Source: Pararhizobium sp. (GTDB lineage: Bacteria; Pseudomonadota; Alphaproteobacteria; Rhizobiales; Rhizobiaceae). From it: a stretch of 64,000 nucleotides of DNA. The position numbers and the translations under genes were made by a program. Below are positions 24,872 to 33,569 of this stretch, piece by piece. The DNA is taken from assembly GCA_017794825.1 (NCBI GenBank), contig CP051237.1:4606501-4670500 (forward strand), in the 5' to 3' direction. How positions within the stretch are numbered: the first letter of the stretch is position 1; each line of letters begins with the position of its first letter. Below the pieces are notes generated by a model. The model did no database searches. It was not told where the DNA came from and saw nothing but the letters and a program-made list of their open reading frames with translations.

Positions 24872-25702
24872 ATGAGCGTGACAACCCTGCTTACCATTCA
24901 TTCGATCGATGAGCCGGCGGACGCCATTGCGCCATTCGTTACGCTGGCTGGCGATATGGGCGCTCATCTCGATGTCATCGTGCTCGGTGTCGTCAAGTCG
25001 ATCCCGACGGCGACCTATCCCGGCCTGCCTGATTATTCCATGGCGGACGAATACAGCCGCATCATAAAGAGCGCCGACGAAAGAGCAAAGGCGCTCGACG
25101 CGATGATTGCGCAAAGCGGCGTCTCCGCGTCAGTCACGATCGAGTGCTGCAGCCGCGGCATGGTGGGGCATGCGGTGTCGCTTCACGCGATGATGGCGGA
25201 CGTCACCGTGATCGCTCACGGCGGCGTTTCGAAAGACCCCCTGGCCGCCGAGGCTTTCAACGGCGTCATATTCGAGTCGGGTCAGCCAGTGGTTGTGCTG
25301 GGTCGGTCGTCGACGCCGTTCACGCAAGCGCGTCGGGTCCTCATGGCCTGGAACGGAGAACCGGAAGCGGCGAGCGCCATCCATCTTGCCGTGCCGATGC
25401 TCGCGTCGACGGAGGAGGTCCACCTGGTTCTCGTGGATCCGGAAGGCGGCGCAACCACGGCCAGCCCCGGCGACGCCATGGCGGTTTTCCTTGCAAGGCA
25501 CGGCCTCAAGGTGACCGTGGACGTGATCGCCAGCGCGGGAAGAGACGTTTCCGACGTGCTCCTTCAGCATGCATTGGACAAGGACGCCGATCTGATCGTG
25601 ATGGGCGCCTATGGCCGCTCGCGCCTGCGCGAATGGCTGCTGGGAGGCACGACCCGGACCATGCTGGACAAGGCGACTATCCCGCTGTTGATGGCGCACT
25701 GA
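24872..25702 (+). CDS. Universal stress protein, tandem UspA domains
   Basis: 276 residues forming two UspA-like halves. The second half keeps the ATP-binding signature (GAYGRSRLREWLLGGTTRTML in part: G-x2-G-x9-G-T), whereas the first half is degenerate. Tandem Usp proteins are cytoplasmic nucleotide-binding stress factors. The ATG at 24872 begins the conserved text (MSVTTLLTIH); the frame is open upstream to 24842 without added similarity. Context (site-2 protease with CBS domains, host-attachment protein, DksA-like, FNR-type boxes) fits a low-oxygen or dormancy response. Confidence 0.88.
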   Translation: MSVTTLLTIHSIDEPADAIAPFVTLAGDMGAHLDVIVLGVVKSIPTATYPGLPDYSMADEYSRIIKSADERAKALDAMIAQSGVSASVTIECCSRGMVGHAVSLHAMMADVTVIAHGGVSKDPLAAEAFNGVIFESGQPVVVLGRSSTPFTQARRVLMAWNGEPEAASAIHLAVPMLASTEEVHLVLVDPEGGATTASPGDAMAVFLARHGLKVTVDVIASAGRDVSDVLLQHALDKDADLIVMGAYGRSRLREWLLGGTTRTMLDKATIPLLMAH

Positions 25703-26061
25703 TTCGAGATCAGAGCGGGCCATGAACGTGTTGCCGGATAAGTCCCGGGTTGATCACTACGGCCGGGGAATCACTCGGTCGATGAGACGGCGGACGCCAT
25801 GGACGCAGCGCTGACCGCCGATCCGATCTTGAAAGATCGCGCTTTTCATGGTTCAGCAAAGCCCGTTTTGTCTTCGTCCGAATATAACATTTTTTCACAA
25901 CCAGAAGATTTTTATAAAAGACAGGTTGCCCCAAGGTAGTTTTCAGGATCAATCTTCATTCCGCCGGTAGTTGATCAGTTAACGAGCAACCGGCTAGGGC
26001 CGTTTGATGCGGTGAGGCCGGAGTCTTGTTCGCCGGCGGGCGAAAAGGGGGAGACGATCCG
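25703..26061. other. 359-base intergenic region
   Basis: No convincing gene. An inverted repeat CGATCTT-GA-AAGATCG at 25824-25839 followed by GCTTTTC could end the universal stress protein transcript. About 25850-25970 is AT-rich (TATAACATTTTTTCAC..., TTTTTATAAAAGAC) and probably contains the promoter of the following fusion gene. Confidence 0.4.
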
Positions 26062-27942
26062 GTGACTGTCGGCGAGATAGCAGGTTACGTTGCATCCATT
26101 CTGGTGTTCGCAACCTTCTACATGAAGACCATGATGCCGCTCCGAATCGTGGGCATCCTCAGCAACATCGCGTTCATCACCTATGCATCGATAGAAGGTC
26201 TTCTGCCGATACTGGTTCTGCACAGCGCGCTGCTGCCGCTGAACCTGGTGCGTCTCAGTCAACTCCGGGCGCAACTGCGCGATATCGGGGCGGCTGTCGT
26301 CGGCGACTTTTCCATCAAGCCGATCCTGCCGCTGATGAAGCCGCGCAAGATCACGGCCGGAGAGGTGTTGTTTCGCGCCGGCGATCCGGCCGACAAACTG
26401 TATTTCCTGGCGACCGGCGTCATCACTCTTCCTGAGGTTGGCGCGGATCTGCAACCGGGCACGCTGTTCGGGGAGTTCGGCCTGTTCTCACCGTCCGGTC
26501 GTCGCACGGCGACGGCCATCGCCAAGACGGACGGAACGATCCTTTCGCTGGATGAAAGCGACATTCTCGGCACGCTTATTCAGCACCCGAGGCTCGGCAT
26601 CCTGCTGCTGCGTCTGATCACCTCCCGTTTCCTGGAGAATGTCGACAAGGGGGAGCCGCCGGATATCGTCAGAGACGTCGACAAGGTGACCGATCCGGCG
26701 ACGGCGCCCTCCGAGCGCGCCGCTTACGAGACCAGGTCCAATCTGCGGCTTTGGGCGACCGTCCTGATCGTCGGCGTCGCCGTCACTTCCCTCGGCGTGG
26801 CCTTCGGACCGTCGTTCTACTTCTATCTCGAAAGGGAGTCCGCCGTCACGACATGGCTGGACGTGGCCACGTCGCCTATCCAGGGGACGATCGTCTCGCC
26901 GCCGCCTCAGGCCGGTTCCATCATCGATGAAACGGGGCTGGTCGCAGAGGTCACCAACGCCTATGCCGACACGTCGGGCAGGTTGCGGGCCCTGGCGACC
27001 CTGGACAACGCGCAGGCGGAACTGGCCAGGCTGCAGGCTTACCAGAACCGGATGCAGTCGCTGGATCAGGAGTGGACACAACGCACCGATGATTACGCGG
27101 CCGGATTTCGAAGCAATCTGGATATCATCATCGAGGGGCTCGGCCAGGAGATCGATCTCCTGCAGCAGCGGGTGGAGCTCGCGCGCGCCGCGATGGATCG
27201 CCAGATCGCCCTGACAACGACCGGCGCCGTGTCGCAATCAACCCGGGAAATCGCCCTGCGGGACTTGCTGGACCTTCAGGAGCTGCTTGTTTCGCGGGAA
27301 CGACAGCTTGCCGGCGCGAAATTGCGGCGACAGCTGGCGGACCAGGGCGTCTTCATAGAGAGCGACGGCCGCAGTCCCGACTGGGCCTACAGCAGCAGAG
27401 ACAACATTCGTCTCCAGATGGAGCAGGTGTCGGCCCAGATCATCGACGCACAATCGGAAATCGAAAAGGCCAGCAAGGACCTGCAGGCGGAGGAGACCGG
27501 CCTGAGCAACACAACCACAGCTCTCGTCAAGGCGCCGCCCGGTTCGACCGTTTGGGTAAGGGTCGCCAATCAGGGGGAGGTGGTCAATGTCGGCTCGCCC
27601 ATAATTGAATGGGTCGATTGTGGATCATTGCTGGTGGACGTGCCGGCTTCCAACGTTTTGGCCGGGCTTCTGGGCGAGGGCATGCCGGCTCAGATTCTCA
27701 TCGAGGGAGAGAGCAAAATCCACGAAGGCGCCGTCCTCTTCACCCGCGGGCCGGGCGCAAAACTGACCGACAGGGAACTGGCCGCCGGGGCGTCGGGTCA
27801 TGACGAGAATACGGCCCAGGTCATCGTCGAGTTTTTGCATGACGACGAGCGGAATACCTGTCCGGTCGGTCGCGCAGCGTCGGTGACCTTTCCGGAGGTC
27901 GGTTTGTTTACTCTCGCGAAGGCCCTGTTTCGAATGAACTGA
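26062..27942 (+). CDS. Cyclic-nucleotide-binding domain fused to HlyD-type membrane-fusion protein
   Basis: 626 residues from a GTG start with GGGGGAG 8 bases upstream. Order of parts: two or three N-terminal membrane segments (about 5-65, YgjV-like); a cyclic-nucleotide-binding fold (about 80-195) with a phosphate-binding-cassette-like GEFGLFSPSGRRTATA; a further membrane segment (about 228-253); then a periplasmic adaptor with coiled-coil hairpin (about 310-500) flanked by barrel-sandwich halves (IQGTIVSPPPQ; VRVANQGEVVNVGSPI) and a C-terminal beta domain. HlyD parts normally join an inner-membrane exporter to an outer-membrane channel, so this appears to be an adaptor with its own cytoplasmic nucleotide sensor. 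No exporter gene is adjacent on the same strand; the ABC exporter at 28.4-32.7 kb is the nearest. Confidence 0.8.
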   Translation: MTVGEIAGYVASILVFATFYMKTMMPLRIVGILSNIAFITYASIEGLLPILVLHSALLPLNLVRLSQLRAQLRDIGAAVVGDFSIKPILPLMKPRKITAGEVLFRAGDPADKLYFLATGVITLPEVGADLQPGTLFGEFGLFSPSGRRTATAIAKTDGTILSLDESDILGTLIQHPRLGILLLRLITSRFLENVDKGEPPDIVRDVDKVTDPATAPSERAAYETRSNLRLWATVLIVGVAVTSLGVAFGPSFYFYLERESAVTTWLDVATSPIQGTIVSPPPQAGSIIDETGLVAEVTNAYADTSGRLRALATLDNAQAELARLQAYQNRMQSLDQEWTQRTDDYAAGFRSNLDIIIEGLGQEIDLLQQRVELARAAMDRQIALTTTGAVSQSTREIALRDLLDLQELLVSRERQLAGAKLRRQLADQGVFIESDGRSPDWAYSSRDNIRLQMEQVSAQIIDAQSEIEKASKDLQAEETGLSNTTTALVKAPPGSTVWVRVANQGEVVNVGSPIIEWVDCGSLLVDVPASNVLAGLLGEGMPAQILIEGESKIHEGAVLFTRGPGAKLTDRELAAGASGHDENTAQVIVEFLHDDERNTCPVGRAASVTFPEVGLFTLAKALFRMN

Positions 27943-27972
27943 TGAGAGCCTTCCCGATCAGAAGCATGGACG

Positions 27973-28272
27973 TCAGCAAATCTCTGTGCCACAGGCTGTG
28001 ATGGTGAACGCCCCCGCCGGTTCAGTCTTGCTCGCGTCGAACATTCTTCCGTCGGTGCACTGAACGCGCGCCTCGAACGTGGCGTGCGCGCCCAACTGCC
28101 CTTCGCGCATGTTTATGAAATAATTGACTTCGCACTGCTGTTCCGCCTGCAATTGCAGGCGGAGATCATCGACCCAGGCCGGGTCGGACGACTGCGAGAG
28201 TGCGGGTGAACTGACCATGATTCCGGCGAATAGGACCGCAGACGGAGACACCAGTTTTGCGGGAACTTTCAT
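27973..28272 (-). CDS. Small secreted protein of unknown function
   Basis: 99 residues. The ATG at 28272 is preferred: a GGAGG ribosome site lies 5 bases before it, inside the longer frame that begins at 28284. A signal peptide (KVPAKLVSPSAVLFAGIMVSSPALS-Q) is followed by about 73 residues with four cysteines (CEVNYF, VQCTDG, TACGTEIC), probably two disulfides in the periplasm. The family is not recognised. It is flanked by the HlyD fusion gene (convergent) and the ABC exporter operon (same strand, upstream). Confidence 0.7.
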   Translation of the reverse strand: MKVPAKLVSPSAVLFAGIMVSSPALSQSSDPAWVDDLRLQLQAEQQCEVNYFINMREGQLGAHATFEARVQCTDGRMFDASKTEPAGAFTITACGTEIC

Positions 28273-28327
28273 GAATACCTCCATATAAAAGTTTGTTCGA
28301 TATTACGTCGATGCTATCGATTGTGCA

Positions 28328-28341
28328 TTGCGGCAGATCAA
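28328..28341. promoter_or_regulatory. Partial FNR/FixK-like site TTGCG-GCAG-ATCAA
   Basis: One perfect half-site (ATCAA) and one 3/5 half-site, 56 bases upstream of the small secreted protein start. On its own this could be chance; it is listed because four other such sites occur within 10 kb. Confidence 0.25.
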
Positions 28342-28428
28342 TTCGGCCCGACGCGATTTCTCGGCGGCGTTCTTGTCTCCTTGCCTACGGGCTGGCTAAC
28401 CGCTCCAACCACTGAAGCGAGGCGTTCG

Positions 28429-29637
28429 TCAGCGGGCGTCCTGCCTCATTTCGACAGGTTTCCCGTCCTCCAGCACGTCGCTGGGGTAGAGTACGACGAT
28501 GTCGCCCGCCTCAAGGCCGCCGAGCACTTGCGCCACGGTATCGTTCATCCGTCCGAGTTCGACCTTTTTGAGCACCGCCTTGTTGTCTGCGATGACGAAG
28601 ACCGACCACGAACCTGACGAGCGAAACATCGCGGCGATCGGCACGGTCAGAACGTCGTCATTTTCCCAGACGCGCAAGTGAGCGAGAATCCGGAAGCCAT
28701 GGCCGAGATTTTCCGGAACCGTGTCGATGTCGATGATGATGTTGACGCGCTGCTCCTCGATGCCCAGCGAAGAGATCTTGGTGAAGGCGGCCGGCTCCAC
28801 GGTCCTGACCGTTCCCTCGATCGCTTCCTCGCCGCCCCAGTCCGTGATGCGCACGCTGGCTCCGGGCCGGATACGCGCTGCGTCGCTCGACAGCAGGTCG
28901 ACAACGATCTCGAGGTTTGCGGGATCGCCGATTTCGGCGATCTGTGTGCCCGGAATGACTGCCTGCTCGCTGCGGGTGAGGACCTGCAGCACGACGCCGT
29001 CGATGGGCGCGGTGATGTGGACGCAGCAGTTTTCCGGTTCCTCGGCTTCATCGATATTGCTCGGCTGTTTCAGCCGCGCCAGGGCCGACTCGAGCTCCGC
29101 CTTGCGCAGCCTGATCGCCGCTTCGGTGCTTTCGACCTGCGCCCTTTGCAGCTCCATTTCGCTGAAGGAATGCTCCAGCTGGCTGGTGGAAATGGTTTTG
29201 CTCTGCGCCAGCTGTTCGGCCCGCCGATAGTTGGACTGCGCCAGATTGTAGGCTGTCTCGGCCCGCTTCTTCTCGACCTCCGCAAGGGCGATTGCCGTGC
29301 GCGCGGCTTCGGCGGCGGCTCTGAGTTCAGCGCGCGTGCGGTCGTCCAGAAACGGCGGCTCCTGGGGATGAATCGACGCAATCACGGTCGTATCCGCCTT
29401 GACAGGCTCGCCTTCGTCGAGCGTGGTGCGATCGAGATACCCTGTAATGGGCGAGGACACCGCATAGACGTCCTTGACGCGGGTCACGCCCTCTTCGACG
29501 ATCGTCACCTCCATGTATCCGCGCTCGACCATGGCGGCGTCCACCGGAACCGGACGTTCGCGGAAGGCCAGGTAAAAGCCTGCAATGACGGCGATTGCGA
29601 TCAGTAATATTCCAAGCCGTTTGAGCCAAACACGCAT
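28429..29637 (-). CDS. HlyD-family periplasmic adaptor of an ABC exporter
   Basis: 402 residues. An N-terminal membrane anchor (about 7-25) precedes a barrel-sandwich half (SSPITGYLDRTTLDEGEPV), a long coiled-coil hairpin (about 100-205) and the second sandwich half (ITAPIDGVVLQVLTRSEQAV), then beta-barrel and membrane-proximal domains. This is the MacA/HlyD architecture linking an inner-membrane ABC transporter to an outer-membrane channel. It follows the permease gene by 4 bases and is the last gene of a three-gene operon (ATPase, permease, adaptor). No TolC-type gene is in the window. Confidence 0.9.
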   Translation of the reverse strand: MRVWLKRLGILLIAIAVIAGFYLAFRERPVPVDAAMVERGYMEVTIVEEGVTRVKDVYAVSSPITGYLDRTTLDEGEPVKADTTVIASIHPQEPPFLDDRTRAELRAAAEAARTAIALAEVEKKRAETAYNLAQSNYRRAEQLAQSKTISTSQLEHSFSEMELQRAQVESTEAAIRLRKAELESALARLKQPSNIDEAEEPENCCVHITAPIDGVVLQVLTRSEQAVIPGTQIAEIGDPANLEIVVDLLSSDAARIRPGASVRITDWGGEEAIEGTVRTVEPAAFTKISSLGIEEQRVNIIIDIDTVPENLGHGFRILAHLRVWENDDVLTVPIAAMFRSSGSWSVFVIADNKAVLKKVELGRMNDTVAQVLGGLEAGDIVVLYPSDVLEDGKPVEMRQDAR

Positions 29638-29641
29638 GGCG

Positions 29642-32005
29642 TCACTCTCTGGTTTTCAATACGCGGACGAGGTCGAGATGATCCACCCTCCGCCGGACTA
29701 TAAGGACAGAGGCCACAGCCGCTGCAACGACGACAAGGCTGGCGGTTGCAAAGGTCGAAGTATAGATAATCAGGGGCACCCGAAACAGGTCGCTCTGCAG
29801 CCCCTGCATGACGGACCAGGAGAGCCCGTAACCGATCAGCCAGCCGACCGGCTGGGCTACGGCGACGATGAGGGCAAGCTCGATGATCAGGACGCTGGAA
29901 ACTTCGGCCCTGGTGAATCCGAAGACCCTGAGGCTGGCCAGTTCGCGCGCGCGCTCTGACAGCTGGATTCGCGCGGAATTGTAGATGACCCCGAAGGTGA
30001 TGATCACCGCCAGCGCGACATAGATCGTGGACATGGTCGTGATATTTTCCTCGATTGTCGCGCGGAACCGATCGCGCGAGACGCCCTGCAGCGCGATCGA
30101 GGCGATCACGGGCGTGGATTTGATGACGTCGTAGAGCTCGTCAAGCATCGCCTCGTCCACCGATATGCGCGCGCCGGAAATCTGACGCCCGTCCCGCAGC
30201 AGACGATCCAGCGCGTCGATGTGCATATAGGCGTTGAGGCCGATATAGCTCTGCGCCACGCCGACGACGGTGACTTCCTCAAGCCGCTTGTCGCGCTCCA
30301 GCAACTCGACCTCCACCGTCATGCCCGGCTCGAGCTTCAGTTTGGAGGCGACCCGTTCGGACAGGATGACGCCGTTTTCGGGCGTGGCGACCGGAAACAG
30401 ATCAAGATCCAGAACTCTCGACAGGTCGCTGTCCGGCGTAACTCCGGTCAGCGACATGCGCAATTCGCGATGACCATGCCTGAGATTGACCGGTGTAGTT
30501 CGGTAGGGTTCGGCGCGCATGACGCCCGGCATCGCTGCTGCGGCGATCAGCGCCTGCGGGCCGCGGTCTACCGAAAACGTGATCGTCGCGTCCTGCCGGT
30601 CGGCGCGAAAGAAAATCGCATCGATCATGTAGTCGATCGAATCATAGGAAAAGAGCGACGTGATCAGGAGCGCGACGGACATCGCCGTGCCGAGCATGGT
30701 CAGGAACGATCGCACGGGCCAGCGCAGCAGGTGCCTGAACGCCATGATCGACAGTTGGGAGAAAACGCCAAGCCGCTGCAGCGCGCCGACGAACGTGTTT
30801 CGGTAGGTCGTCGGCGCAGGCGGCCGCATCGCCACCGCCGGGGGCAGGGCGACGCTGCTCCAGATGGATTTCGCCGCTCCCGCGACGGCCGCCGCGATCG
30901 ATACGCCGCCGGCTAGAATGTAGAGATCGACGCTCTGGCGGAATATCAGGAACGGGAATGAATAGAACTGGGCGTAAAGCCGGGTTAGCCCGCGGCCGAG
31001 CCACCAGCCGGTCACCGAACCAATGAGGACGCCGGTCAGAGAAATCAGGATCACGAGCTTGGCGTAGTGCATTCCGACCGTCAGATTGCGGTATCCGAGC
31101 GCTTTCAGAAGGCCTATCTGCTCGCGGTCGAGCGCGATCAGCCTGGACAGGATCATGTTGACCAGAAACGCCGCGACAGCGAGGAAAATCGGCGGAATGA
31201 TGGTCGCCATGGCGTTGAGCTGATCGAGTTCCGCGTCGAGAAAGGCGTGCGAAATCTGGTCCTCACGGTCATAGGCGCCGCTGTTGCCATAGGGTTTGAG
31301 GATCTCGTCGAGGCGGTCGATGATCACGCGCGTGTCGGCGTCGCGCGCCGTTGTGAGCACGACGTCGTTGAAGGCGCCTTCCATGTCGAAGAGGCCGGAC
31401 ATGACCTTTTCCGGCATGAAGAAGATCCCGAAGCGGCGCGGGTCGGGCACCATGTCGCCGGGACCGATCGCATAGATGTATTCGGGCGACAGGACGACGC
31501 CGACAATATCCAGTCGCTGCTTGCGGCCGTTGAAGATGGCCTCGAAACTGTCCCCGGGCTGGAAGCCGTGCGCGTCCGCGAATGTCTCCACCACGGCGAC
31601 CTCGTTGCTGCGCTCGGGTTCCGGCAACCGGCCGCGGCGCAGATAGACCCGGTTGACCGCCGGATCCCTGAACTCGGGCAGGGAAATCGCCATGCCCGAG
31701 GCAGGCTCGCGCATGCCCTCGACGTCGATGAGCACGGGCTCGGCGATTCGCAACTCGGTCGACAGGACATCGGGTATGTCGGCGATCCGCGACTTTAGAT
31801 GACGCGGCGCCCGCACGGCCGAGGCAAAGATGGTGGCGAAACGGTAGCGTTCATAGAAAGTGGCGCGCGTTTCCTCCAGCGAGCGATAGGCGCCGACCGA
31901 CAGGATGAGCGTGGCGACGCCGCAGGCGAGCACCATGGCGATCGCCAGCGACTGTGCCCATAACCGGCCGAAATCCCTGACGAGTTTGCGGTCGAGCATG
32001 TTCAT
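29642..32005 (-). CDS. ABC exporter permease, FtsX/MacB type, two FtsX domains
   Basis: 787-residue membrane protein with an N-terminal helix, a large periplasmic MacB-like domain, three membrane helices, a second periplasmic domain and a C-terminal FtsX domain (helices around 270-400 and 660-780). Conserved text includes LDREQIGLLKALGYRN and ELASLRVFGFTRAEV, the coupling-helix regions of both halves. Such duplicated permeases work like LolCE or MacB as mechanotransmitters rather than classic channels. The ATG at 32005 is 2 bases beyond the ATPase stop. Confidence 0.88.
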   Translation of the reverse strand: MNMLDRKLVRDFGRLWAQSLAIAMVLACGVATLILSVGAYRSLEETRATFYERYRFATIFASAVRAPRHLKSRIADIPDVLSTELRIAEPVLIDVEGMREPASGMAISLPEFRDPAVNRVYLRRGRLPEPERSNEVAVVETFADAHGFQPGDSFEAIFNGRKQRLDIVGVVLSPEYIYAIGPGDMVPDPRRFGIFFMPEKVMSGLFDMEGAFNDVVLTTARDADTRVIIDRLDEILKPYGNSGAYDREDQISHAFLDAELDQLNAMATIIPPIFLAVAAFLVNMILSRLIALDREQIGLLKALGYRNLTVGMHYAKLVILISLTGVLIGSVTGWWLGRGLTRLYAQFYSFPFLIFRQSVDLYILAGGVSIAAAVAGAAKSIWSSVALPPAVAMRPPAPTTYRNTFVGALQRLGVFSQLSIMAFRHLLRWPVRSFLTMLGTAMSVALLITSLFSYDSIDYMIDAIFFRADRQDATITFSVDRGPQALIAAAAMPGVMRAEPYRTTPVNLRHGHRELRMSLTGVTPDSDLSRVLDLDLFPVATPENGVILSERVASKLKLEPGMTVEVELLERDKRLEEVTVVGVAQSYIGLNAYMHIDALDRLLRDGRQISGARISVDEAMLDELYDVIKSTPVIASIALQGVSRDRFRATIEENITTMSTIYVALAVIITFGVIYNSARIQLSERARELASLRVFGFTRAEVSSVLIIELALIVAVAQPVGWLIGYGLSWSVMQGLQSDLFRVPLIIYTSTFATASLVVVAAAVASVLIVRRRVDHLDLVRVLKTRE

Positions 32006-32007
32006 GA

Positions 32008-32715
32008 TCACCACACGACCTCGGAGGGCTCGATGCGCTCGTCATTGAGCTGAACCTCGGCGATCTTGCCGTCGATGAACGAGATGACCCGGTGCGCGAT
32101 GTTCCGGATCGCCGCATTGTGGGTGATGATCGCCGTGGTCGTGCCCAGCTCCCTGTTGATCCGGGTCAGCGCCTCCAGAACGATGACGCCGGTCTTGGAA
32201 TCCAGGGCGCCGGTCGGTTCATCGCACAAAAGCACTTCGGGGCGCTTGGCGATGGCGCGCGCAATCGCCACGCGCTGCTGCTCGCCGCCCGAAAGCTGCG
32301 CGGGAAAGTGGGTCATGCGCTTTTCCATGTCGACCATGGCGAGGGCTTCTTCCGGCGGCATCGGATTGTCTGAGACTTCCGTCACCAGGGCGACGTTCTC
32401 CCAAGCCGTCAGGCTCGGGATGAGATTGTAGAACTGGAATACGAAGCCGACATGGTTGCGGCGGTAGAGCGTCAACCTGCCGTCGGACAGGGACGTGAGT
32501 TCCTGATCCCTGAACGTCACCTGGCCTGACGTCGGCCGGTCAAGACCGCCGACAATGTTGAGGAATGTCGACTTGCCGCTTCCTGACGGACCAAGCAGAA
32601 CAGCGAGTTCACCGCCGAAGAGTTCCGAATCGACGCCGTTCAGAGCGCGGACCTCGACATCCCCGCTTTGATATATCTTCGTCAGGTTTCTGGTTCTGAA
32701 AACAGCTTCGTTCAT
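32008..32715 (-). CDS. ABC exporter ATP-binding protein (LolD/MacB type)
   Basis: 235 residues. Walker A GPSGSGKST at 42-50, signature LSGGEQQRVAIARA, Walker B LLCDEPTGALDS and switch His in ITHNAAI. The extended VGFVFQFYNLIPSLTAWENV Q-loop is typical for LolD/MacB-type ATPases. It is first in the operon with the FtsX-type permease and HlyD adaptor, so the complex probably pumps or extracts an envelope substrate, lipid, peptide or drug. A symmetrical FNR-like box lies 53 bases upstream. Confidence 0.92.
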   Translation of the reverse strand: MNEAVFRTRNLTKIYQSGDVEVRALNGVDSELFGGELAVLLGPSGSGKSTFLNIVGGLDRPTSGQVTFRDQELTSLSDGRLTLYRRNHVGFVFQFYNLIPSLTAWENVALVTEVSDNPMPPEEALAMVDMEKRMTHFPAQLSGGEQQRVAIARAIAKRPEVLLCDEPTGALDSKTGVIVLEALTRINRELGTTTAIITHNAAIRNIAHRVISFIDGKIAEVQLNDERIEPSEVVW

Positions 32716-32767
32716 CTGTGAGGGCCCTGATCCCGACTACGGATAGAGCGGCGGCCGGTGTTGCGCA

Positions 32768-32781
32768 TTGACGCCGGTCAA
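32768..32781. promoter_or_regulatory. FNR/FixK-like box TTGAC-GCCG-GTCAA
   Basis: Perfectly symmetrical dyad fitting TTGAY-N4-RTCAA, 53 bases upstream of the exporter ATPase start on the minus strand. Confidence 0.55.
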
Positions 32782-33030
32782 ACGGCTTTCATGCTGTCCT
32801 GCACCATAAAATTCAGTGACTTAAATCAGGCGCTCGATTGACAGCCATTCGGGTAAACCATTAACTTCAGTCAAAATTTTGAATCATCTTATACCTGAAA
32901 TAGTTCGATTGAAATTACACTGTCACCAGAAGGGGGCAGTCTGCAGTATCCCGGAACGAGCTCCGGAAGGGCTTGGGCGGCGCAACTGAAACATTGTCGG
33001 CGTTGTATTTCGGCCAGCAGGCGTCGTTTT

Positions 33031-33055
33031 GTAACCGAGTATGCGTTTAAGCGTT
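33031..33055 (+). promoter_or_regulatory. Candidate EcfG-type stress promoter
   Basis: GTAAC-N16-CGTT, one base from the alphaproteobacterial general-stress promoter GGAAC-N16/17-CGTT, ending 44 bases before the GlsB-like start. GlsB-family genes are common general-stress targets, which supports the call, but the match is short. Confidence 0.35.
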
Positions 33056-33099
33056 GGATTTCCGAATGAAAACCTGCACTTGGGAGAAAGGGTTCAACC

Positions 33100-33384
33100 A
33101 TGGAATCTGAAGTTGGCGCCGGAATGGGCGTGTTGATGGCCCTCATCATATGGATCATCATTGGCGGTATCGCAGGCTGGCTCGCCGGTCTGATCGTCAA
33201 GGGATCCGGTTTCGGGCTGGTAGGCGATGTGATCATCGGAATTGTCGGGGCCGTGATCGCCGGTTGGCTCTTCCCCGCACTCGGACTGTCGCTTGGCGGC
33301 GGGATCATCGGGGCGATTATCGCCGCGGTCATCGGGGCGGTCATCCTGCTCCTGATCATAAGGCTCATACGGCGCGTCACCTGA
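33100..33384 (+). CDS. GlsB/YeaQ/YmgE-family stress membrane protein
   Basis: 94-residue inner-membrane protein with three hydrophobic, glycine-rich segments (GGIAGWLAGLIVKGSGFGL; IIGIVGAVIAGWLFP; IIGAIIAAVIGAVI), the usual three-helix transglycosylase-associated pattern. The family is induced by general stress, and its molecular action is not established. A GGGAGAAAGG ribosome site precedes the ATG. It is monocistronic, with a strong terminator immediately downstream. Confidence 0.9.
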   Translation: MESEVGAGMGVLMALIIWIIIGGIAGWLAGLIVKGSGFGLVGDVIIGIVGAVIAGWLFPALGLSLGGGIIGAIIAAVIGAVILLLIIRLIRRVT

Positions 33385-33397
33385 TCGCATTCATGCT

Positions 33398-33425
33398 TAA
33401 GGGGGAGATCGTCGTCTCCCCCTTA
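33398..33425 (+). terminator. Rho-independent terminator after GlsB-like gene
   Basis: 11-bp perfect stem TAAGGGGGAGA / TCTCCCCCTTA with a 6-base loop, followed by TTGTCGTTTGT, 13 bases after the stop. Confidence 0.8.
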
Positions 33426-33569
33426 TTGTCGTTTGTCCCGCCATCCGACGCCTTGTCATTGCACCTCTGAAATGTATACATGCACGCGTTCCGCGCCGGT
33501 CGCGCCGCACGGGACGCATACATCCCCGCTGCGCGCGCCAAGGCGCGCACTTGCCTGACAGAGGTTTTC

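Larger units (their letters stand above)
32716..33099. other. 384-base divergent intergenic region, ABC exporter / GlsB-like gene
   Basis: No gene seen. It contains the FNR-like box at 32768-32781 close to the exporter start, an AT-rich stretch (about 32810-32920), and a candidate extracytoplasmic-function-sigma promoter before the GlsB-like gene. Small frames on the minus strand here are overlaps of the GlsB-like gene. Confidence 0.5.

Noticed and set aside
25710..25952. 80-codon minus-strand frame in the gap after the universal stress protein
   Set aside because: No ribosome site, mixed composition, crosses an AT-rich promoter-like stretch; no recognisable protein features.
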